Source of the DNA: Humulus lupulus
Lineage: Eukaryota; Streptophyta; Magnoliopsida; Rosales; Cannabaceae
Direction of reading: 5' to 3'
DNA length: 64,000 nucleotides
NCBI RefSeq assembly: GCF_963169125.1
Contig: NC_084793.1
Span: 135,944,297 to 136,008,296, forward strand
Below the pieces are notes generated by a model that saw only the letters and a list, made by a program, of their open reading frames with translations, made no database searches and had not been told where the DNA came from. Shown in pieces: positions 57,645 through 64,000 of this stretch (position 1 is the stretch's first letter; each line of letters opens with the position of its first letter). The position numbers and the translations under genes are program-made.

Positions 57645-58958
57645 CTACTTCACCTTATATCTGTTAAACATCACAGAGCCAAGAAGATGTTGATAATACT
57701 GAAGAAATGCTCGCTGAACAGTAATAGGAGAATCACACCAATTCCCTTGCTCATCTTCTATTGTATAGATTTGGTTCTGAAGTCTCCTTGCCCGCAGAGA
57801 AGCATGAAAGATTGCTGTGTTTTCATCTCCATTGGTAGCCCAAGTAATTTTAGCTTTCTGAGCTAGAAAAAGAGAATATGCCTTGGATAATTTGGCATAA
57901 TTCTCCCTAGCATTCTGTTCCTCTACCTGCAGTCGGGAATCATGAGGATCTTTATTCATTTTTGTCTGCAATTTCATCAATTCTTCCTTAGCAACCATTT
58001 CTGCTTTGTGTAGATCATTGAAACCTTCTTTATTAATCAGCTTAAGGATATGTTTCAATCGTTTGAGTTTCACTGTCAGTTTGTACATAGCAGAACCAGC
58101 AGCTCCTTCTTGCCAACTTTGAGCAACTCTTGCACCAAAATCATCTGCATCTTTCCACATTCGAAAATATCGAAAAGGTTTTTTGCCACTAATCACATAT
58201 TGATATAATGACACCAAAATGGGACTATGATCAAAACAACCCTCAGCTAAGAAAATTGCTTCTGAATGTTGAAACACATCTGCCCATTCAGGATTAACCA
58301 AAACTCGGTCTAGCTTTGAGAAGACTCTATCCTCTGGCTTTTGCTTATTTCTCCAGGTATAAAAATTCCCAGAATATTTCAAGTCCTCCAATTGACATCT
58401 TTCCACACAATCTCAAAATTCTTGAGTAGGACTTTTAGTACATCTTCTTCCCATTCTTTCATTAGGAAACAGGACATCATTAAAGTCACCCATAATTGTC
58501 CAAGGCCCCTGTATTTGTGTTGCAATCTCCTCCAGATCTATCCATAGTTGAGTTCTCTTCTTATCTTCGTTAAAGCCATATACAAAGGTAACATTAAACC
58601 TGCCTTGTTTCTGCCTTGAATGAACAACACAGTGAACTAGTTGAGCTGTACAAAGTCTAATATCAACAGAAAACAAATTTGGTAGCCATGCTATAACAAT
58701 CCTCCCTTTGTCAATCCAAGAGTTATTATTTGTAAAACACCAATTCTGAAATAAACTAGTGTATAGAGAACCCATGCTCTTATTCTTGACCTTAGTTTCA
58801 AGGAGACTAACTAGCCCAACTTTTTTAGAAAAAATCAATTGCTTGATTTCTTGATGTTTTAGTTGGCTATTAACCCCCCTAACATTCCAACAGAGGATCT
58901 TATCCATTGGAAGTAGAGGGATCTCCCCCCCCCCCCCCCCCCCCCTTCCATATGACAA
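57645..58958 (-). pseudogene. LINE ORF2: endonuclease domain and linker
   Basis: ORF2 probably starts at the ATG at 58907 (MDKILCWNVRG). The endonuclease motifs are NVRGVNSQLKHQEIKQLIF, LLETKVKNKS, WTIMGDFNDVLFP and, after a TGA at 58413-58415, KLDRVLVNPEWADVF with CFDHSPILVSL. A helical linker (LAQKAKITWATNGDENTAIF) leads to reverse transcriptase. The domain nicks target DNA for target-primed reverse transcription. A run of 21 C (58925-58945) lies just upstream of the start. Confidence 0.92.
58925..58945. repeat. Poly-C run (poly-G on the LINE sense strand)
   Basis: Twenty-one C in a row, between the LINE ORF1 end and ORF2 start. Frames on either side of it do not agree, so the length may vary or be misread. 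Confidence 0.9.
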
Positions 58959-58959
58959 T

Positions 58960-60250
58960 TTGAACCCTCATGTTCCTGACTTTCTAGTATACCAAATCTG
59001 TTAGTCACTTTAGTCATAACTGGTAAAGCTTCCTTATCTACTCTTTTCCCCTTCTCAACTCTTTGAAAACCCTCCTTATCCACTTTCGGAACCATTGTCT
59101 CCATCTTTGTCACTTTTTCTTTAGGAACCCATTGTTTCTTCTCTGTTTCCTTCTCTATAAGCTTGTTCCTACACTATTTAGTTTCATGTCCCAAACCTGA
59201 ACAGCTATAGCAAACCAGGGGCAACCATTCATACTTCACCTCCAAAACAATGTCACGATCAAATTCATCTGTGAAAGAAATTGAAGCTGGGAAGTCTTGT
59301 GCAAAGTTAACCTCAATTAAGACTCGGGGATACATCAGCCGGTCCCTGTGTTTTGTAATATTATCAACTTGTAGAGGTGTGCCTATCTGTCCAACAATCT
59401 TGAATAAAGATTTTTCCCCCCAATATTTGATATCCAATCCTTTTAATTGTATCCAAGTCGGCACGCTAGTAATCTCCTCTTTAGAAAAGTCATCTATCGG
59501 GTTTCATGGTTTCATAACCACAGGCTTCCGATCAAAGAATATGTAGCCTCCCTGTAGGACCTTATCTCATTGTTCCATGTTCTGAAATCGAATGATAAAG
59601 ATCCCCCGAGAAATCAATCCCACCTTAACAACATCCTCTTTCCACATTCTCCTTGCAAAACCATCAAGAATATGAAGAGGCGGATTAACTCCCATTACAA
59701 AACAAACTATCGATGGCTGCCAATAGTTAACCTCCTCTGCAATATCATCAAAGGTTATTTTCACTTTTGAGCCAGTATCTCGCTTCAAATAACCATCACT
59801 TCCAGGAGCAATCAGGCAATCGCCTTGTTCGTCCATCTGACCCAAACCACTTTCGCAGGCAGTAGCCCCTGGACAGTCGCCCTTCTGCTTTGGCGATCCA
59901 ACAAAACAGGACTCTAAATTCTTAACGATGTTAGATCGCAAAATCGGTGGAGGAATTTTCTTACCCGAATGTACATCTTGTGTCGTGCGATTCGCAATCG
60001 TTAGCCAGTCAGAGAAATCTTGTCGAATCTCACTTTGTTTCCTGAAAAGCTCCTCCGTCTCTTCTGGTGAGTAATGCTTCTCAACCCATTGATCATCCGC
60101 CTCTTTATCTTCCTCAAGATCCAGCTCTTTCACTCCTACTACCTCATCCATTGATCTCATTTTGATGATCCTATCAGAAGATGATGGACCATATTTCTTA
60201 GATTTCGGCTTCGATTTGGTTTTCCCAGCTGCCTTCACTCCTTTCGCCAT
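58960..60250 (-). pseudogene. LINE ORF1: DUF4283 and CCHC zinc knuckle
   Basis: The 227-residue frame 59567-60250 starts with a basic, lysine-rich MAKGVKAAGKTKSKPKSKK and contains the DUF4283-type fold (ITFDDIAEEVNYWQPSIVCF, then RRMWKEDVVKVGLISRGIFI). After two TGA stops (59567-59569 and near 59513), 59174-59464 continues (PTWIQLKGLDIKYWGEKSLF, then VLIEVNFAQDFPASISF) to a zinc knuckle CYSCSGLGHETK, a TAG and then the last C. A charged C-terminal part follows to about 58960. The protein would bind the LINE RNA. It is inactive as sequenced. Confidence 0.88.
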
Positions 60251-60401
60251 AGCTCCGGTGAGACACCGAAGGAGAGAGAGAGAGAGAGAAAGAAAAACCC
60301 GCGTTCACAATTATTTTTTTTTTTATATATTTTTCATGGGTGTGCTTTTGACATTTTATTTTTGATCGACAATTTTACTTCTCGTTATTATGCATAGTAC
60401 T

Positions 60402-60488
60402 ATTTTTGCAAGTGTCTTCTTTGAGACCCTTTTTGCAAGCGTCTTCTTTGAGGACCATTTTTGCAAGCGTCTTCTTTGAGATCCTTTT
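60402..60488. repeat. Tandem repeat, about 28 bases x 3
   Basis: The core TTTTTGCAAGCGTCTTCTTT (first copy with GTGTC) recurs three times, each followed by GAGACC, GAGGACC or GAGATCC. Confidence 0.9.
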
Positions 60489-60911
60489 TGGGCTAGGTGA
60501 CTTTAGTTGACCTAGGATTATTATGAGGACCCTTTTTGGTCCTTGGTGTGATCTCCCCTTGGGTTGCGAACCCTATAGGGAGATGGTACTTGTGATGTCT
60601 CACAAGTGCCTGTTTTCAAGGCCCTTTTATTGATTGAGATGGAGTTTTTTGCAAAGACCTCCTTTAGGCCCCTTTTTTCCTAGGTTAGATGACTTGGACG
60701 ATCTAGACATAGGGATCTCTTTAAGATCCCCTTTTTTATTCTATGACGCAGTCCCTTTGTAAGGTTGGTGTGTTTTTTAGGAAGTCACTTTTGAGGAACC
60801 TTTTGATGTTCTTAGCCTCCATAAGGGTAGCTAGACCTTACATATTCAAATGGTGTCTTATAAGGTTCGCCACTCATGTATATATATACATATATATTAT
60901 AAGTATTACAT

Positions 60912-61063
60912 ATCTCTCACGAGGCTAGGCACCTATTTTGCACATGTCCAGGAACCTATTGAGGTTCTCTAGTCTAGGCACCTACTTCGCACATGGCTAG
61001 ATGCCTATTGTGGCTCACGAATCTAGGCACCTATTTTGCACAAGGCAAGATGCCTGGTGAGGT
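60912..61063. repeat. Tandem repeat, about 49 bases x 3
   Basis: Three units with CTAGGCACCTATTTTGCACA, each ending in a form of GATGCCTATTG or GAACCTATTG. Confidence 0.85.
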
Positions 61064-61500
61064 TGGGTATAATACCTCCAAAGTGGTTGATGGGATCTAT
61101 CTTGCCAAGCACTTTTTTTTCATTCCTTTTGATACACTTTGACAATTTCAATTGACAATGGTACTATGTGAGTCAAATAAGTTTCCTTGGAGATGAAAGA
61201 TGTAATATATAAGATAGGTGCTCGGAATTAGTGATAGTAGGCAATGTGCAAGGGTAGGCTTAATGTCATTGCCATGTTATATCCTGGGGTCAACTAGGTG
61301 ACCTCTTTGGACCCTACCAAGATAAACTACATCTATGCGAGGCCAGCTATTTGTGAAACTTTTGATTCCTTATGAGGCGTAACTCAAATAAAGAAAAACT
61401 ACTACTACTTTGTGGAGGCCAATTGAGGTGACTTCTTTCGTTCGCAAGTGACACAAATAAAGGGAGTCTTATCGGAGGCTATCCTTGATGAATTCCACTA

Positions 61501-63041
61501 TCTTCTTCTTGAAGTCTTCTTGTAGACCTCTTCCAATCTTTAACTTGATCATCGACTTCTCTACCACAATGATCTCTTCAACGCATAGTCTCCAGACATA
61601 TTTGTAGAATATGGATTAGAAGGAGGTTTGCTTCCCCGAGCATGCAAGTTTTCATGGCCCTCTTCCACATGTATATACTTTCGTACTCTTTCGAAGAAGT
61701 CAACTAAGTCTGTAACCTCTCTCTTGAGCATTTTATCCCATAACTTGCTCCCTGGATGAACTTCAACCGAGATAGCCATCTTAAACTCCTCTTTAGTTGA
61801 ACTTCCCACCTTAGTTGTTTCTATATTGAATTTGTGGATATATCACTTCACACTTTCACTTTCGCCTTGTTATATGTTAGCAAGGTTGGTACTCGAGATA
61901 GCGTAATCACGGACCGCGTGTTGCTGCTGAAGAAATTCGCTAGATAACTGCTTGCATGACCAAATGGTTCCTAGCCTTAACCTCTTTAACCACTTGTATG
62001 CAGCTCCTTTGAGTGTAATGGAAAATCAATGGCACCTTGCCCTGCTGTTGACCCCTCTTAATTTTATCAAGTCATTGAAGGCGTCTAAGTGATACTTAGT
62101 GTCTGTAGTGCCCTCGTACAGATTCATGTGAGGCTCCTTGAAGTTGGTGGGGAGTTTCTTAATCTGGATTTCCCTTATGAAGGGTGACTTGTAGTCAAGC
62201 TCATCATCACCTCCGTGCCCCCCAGATGTAGTGACCATCTAGCTTCAAAGGCTTTGGATTTCAATGTCTAGTTCCCTTCTCCTTTTGTTCAAGGAGTCCC
62301 GTAGGTTCTCAGGGCGAACCCTCGCTTTGGTTGTATCCTCTAGAAGAGCTGCGGAGGGTATGGTTCTTACCTCGAACCCTCTCTGGCTAAGCTTTTACCT
62401 AAGTCGGGTAAAGCTTTTTGGAGGCAGTCTTGGGTTCGCACCACCTATAGGTGGGGTTTGCTCCAGGTTGCAACGTTGGCATATAATCTTCCTTTCGTCT
62501 CGGACGAGGGGTATTACTAGTGGAGAGTCGAGTTTTTCCACCGTCCACGGGTATGATGGTTTCTCCTCATACATGTTCCCTCTTTTTATGCTTAGAGAGG
62601 GGAGTATCAGAGTTTTCGTGCACCAGATCGTTGAGTACCTCTTGCATGTTCTCTACTGTGGCCTGCAACCTTTGATTTTTCAAGTGCATGTCACATATTT
62701 CATCTTTGTAGCGACAAGTTCGGGAACTTGAACTCACTGAGTGTACTCGTGTGTGCTTACCATGTATCTGTTTGGAGGGACCCGAGTCCTGATGGTTTGG
62801 ACTTGGGGCCACCGGTGGACGTGATGGAGGGTGAGTTGTACAACCTTTCAGTGGAGCGGTGGTATGTGCTATAGGGTCCGATGTATGATGAATGGTAGGG
62901 GACGATACTTCTTCCTCTTCGCCATAGTCTCTAGGCAGATTCGGCGCACCTCCTTTCGTTGGTAGGGGAGGATCCCTCGTGGATGCCCTTAACTAGGGTT
63001 CGTCTACGTGAACCTCCACTTCTTGTTGGTCTTGTAGGCAT
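61501..63041 (-). pseudogene. Tat/Retand-like gag
   Basis: The likely start is the ATG at 63041, 64 bases from the primer-binding site, giving a basic MPTRPTRSGGSRRR leader. After a low-complexity S/P/H-rich stretch with HGKHTRVHSVSSSSRTCRYK (62567-62812), a possible coiled coil follows (NQRLQATVENMQEVLNDLVH). The gag domain (62026-62238) reads IREIQIKKLPTNFKEPHMNL, YEGTTDTKYHLDAFNDLI. The following bases give the W-rich middle of the domain, and 61561-61809 gives DLVDFFERVRKYIHVEEGH. Several stops and frameshifts are present. No protease or pol follows, only repeats, so the element looks like a gag-only, non-autonomous type, unless pol is deleted. Confidence 0.8.
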
Positions 63042-63104
63042 TTTGAACACCTTGGAATGTTTTTTCACTAAAAATAATGGTGGAACTATTGTTTGTTAGT
63101 TGTT

Positions 63105-63122
63105 CTTCCCACAAACGGTGCC
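63105..63122 (-). promoter_or_regulatory. Primer-binding site of Tat/Retand-like element
   Basis: On the minus strand it reads GGCACCGTTTGTGGGAAG, close to the TGGCGCCGTCTGTGGGAA type common in Tat-like elements. Four bases separate it from the LTR at 63127. The matching tRNA is not certain. Confidence 0.7.
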
Positions 63123-63126
63123 GACC

Positions 63127-64000
63127 TGTTGATTGTGAGAACTCTTTAATGTTACAAGGTTGGAAAACTAAAAGCTTAATATTATAACTACGTTGATAGA
63201 ACTAAAAAAAACTTGGACAAGAAAAGTGCAAAACAATAATGGAGGAAATGCGTGTATGTTTACCCAATAACCTTAGTATACAATTAGTTTTCCAACCCCT
63301 TAGCCAGAGAGGTGGAGGTCTATTTATAGGAGGTAATGGCTCCTAATACATTGTGGTCCCTGGGGACAAAAAGGTACATGGGTACATTGTCGGGATATGG
63401 TGCAGGATGTAGTGGTGCAGATGGTCGTAGTGTCGGCCCTAGTACATGGTCAGGGGTGCTCAGGAAATGCCTCCACTCTTCATATGGATTCGCACAACCA
63501 CTACTTGTCGGATACGTATGTTAGAGTCACGCCTTAACATCCCTCAGGGTCATACATCTCGCGTTCATACAAGTGCCTAGTACCTGATGGTCCTTCTTAC
63601 ACTTCCAAGATACATCTTTTCTCTAAGCTTCATTGCATTTTGCTACGTGCGGGAAGTCTTGCAACTTACTAGGAGTAACACACTTAGTTGCCTTCACCAA
63701 TTTTACCTTGATATTCAATGATGATGATGGCTTTACTAGTGTTCCATGTGTGTATACTTGAGAGGTCTCGCAAGTATGTGTCTTGAGGAACCATGGTGGG
63801 AATGTGCCTCGCTGGTGGCACATACTCTAGGAGATGAGTAAGACCTCTTCAACGAGGCACGAATTGCTTGTGATGGGACAAAACCGCTTCTTGTGGCACC
63901 CCTAGGCCGGCGAGAGTGGGGATCTCACCCGAACCCCCTGAGTGCAAGACAAGGGGTCTCGCATAGCGAGGCCCTTGTAGTCAAGCCTCTCATTCCCACG
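63127..64000 (-). repeat. 5' LTR of Tat/Retand-like element, runs off the window
   Basis: Plus-strand start is TGTTGATTGTGAGAAC, so on the minus strand it ends in ...ACA before the primer-binding site. A TATA-like CTATAAATAG is read on the minus strand near 63320. The same GGGGTCTCGCATAGCGAGG phrases occur at 54420-54600. The outer end is beyond 64000. Confidence 0.75.

Larger units (their letters stand above)
55379..60316 (-). mobile_element. LINE retrotransposon, near full length
   Basis: ORF1 and ORF2 follow one another on the minus strand. The 3' end (low coordinates) ends with a short A run (complement of T at 55381-55387). A 14-base duplication TTTTTTTTATATAT flanks it (55365-55378, 60317-60330), though this is low-complexity DNA. 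The 5' end starts just upstream of a CT-repeat leader. It is inserted in Tat-like LTR or internal sequence. Six or more stops in its ORFs show that it is inactive. Confidence 0.88.
60331..61500 (-). repeat. Repeat-rich non-coding part of Tat/Retand-like element
   Basis: Between the LINE and the gag there is no pol. Two tandem arrays are visible at 60402-60488 and 60912-61063, and the rest is unassigned. In many Tat-like elements the sequence around gag-pol contains tandem repeats. Confidence 0.5.

Overview
This window is repeat-dense plant nuclear DNA, most likely from a dicot; I do not name a species. The evidence is nested plant LTR retrotransposons (Athila-like, Tekay/Del-like chromoviruses, Tat/Retand-like Ty3 and Ty1-copia), two CACTA DNA transposons, a plant LINE, plant-style primer-binding sites (tRNA-Asp and initiator tRNA-Met types) and AT-rich spacers. 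I found no intact host gene, tRNA, rRNA or CRISPR array. Nearly every recognisable coding region is a decayed transposon gene on the minus strand, except the CACTA genes and one short copia remnant.

Layout. 1-6113: an Athila-like element (minus) whose protease is joined almost directly to an integrase tail. It is inserted in the reverse transcriptase of a chromovirus (minus, 6114-9576), which has an unusual leader ORF. The 5' LTR of that chromovirus (9577-20590) is split by a complete CACTA element (12534-19963, target duplication CCA). 20591-22689: LTR scraps and unassigned DNA. 22690-25165: an inverted partial copy of the same chromovirus LTR. 25166-28172: LTR scraps, a 27-bp minisatellite, and the end of a copia element with its 3' LTR (plus). 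28173-39298: a copia element (minus), broken by three solo LTRs at 30719-32938, 34022-35987 and 36052-37959. 39299-40097: a Tat-like gag fragment, apparently the target of that copia insertion.

40098-54382: a second chromovirus (minus) with a truncated 3' LTR, pol with chromodomain, and a 5' LTR. Its gag is interrupted by a second CACTA element (44999-50983, target duplication CCT). That CACTA element itself holds a solo LTR (46038-47897, target duplication TATAT) and what looks like one exon of a plant LNK-type clock gene. 54383-64000: a Tat/Retand-like gag element with a 5' LTR running off the window, interrupted by a LINE (about 55379-60316).

Nothing here forms an operon or pathway. The relationships are those of successive insertion: host retroelement, then LTR element, then CACTA, then solo LTR. 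The items that most deserve follow-up are the GC-richer clusters of short repeated motifs in the presumed U3 of several unrelated LTR families, the apparent LNK exon in the second CACTA element, the intron-containing leader ORF of the first chromovirus, and the peptide-repeat block in the copia polyprotein.
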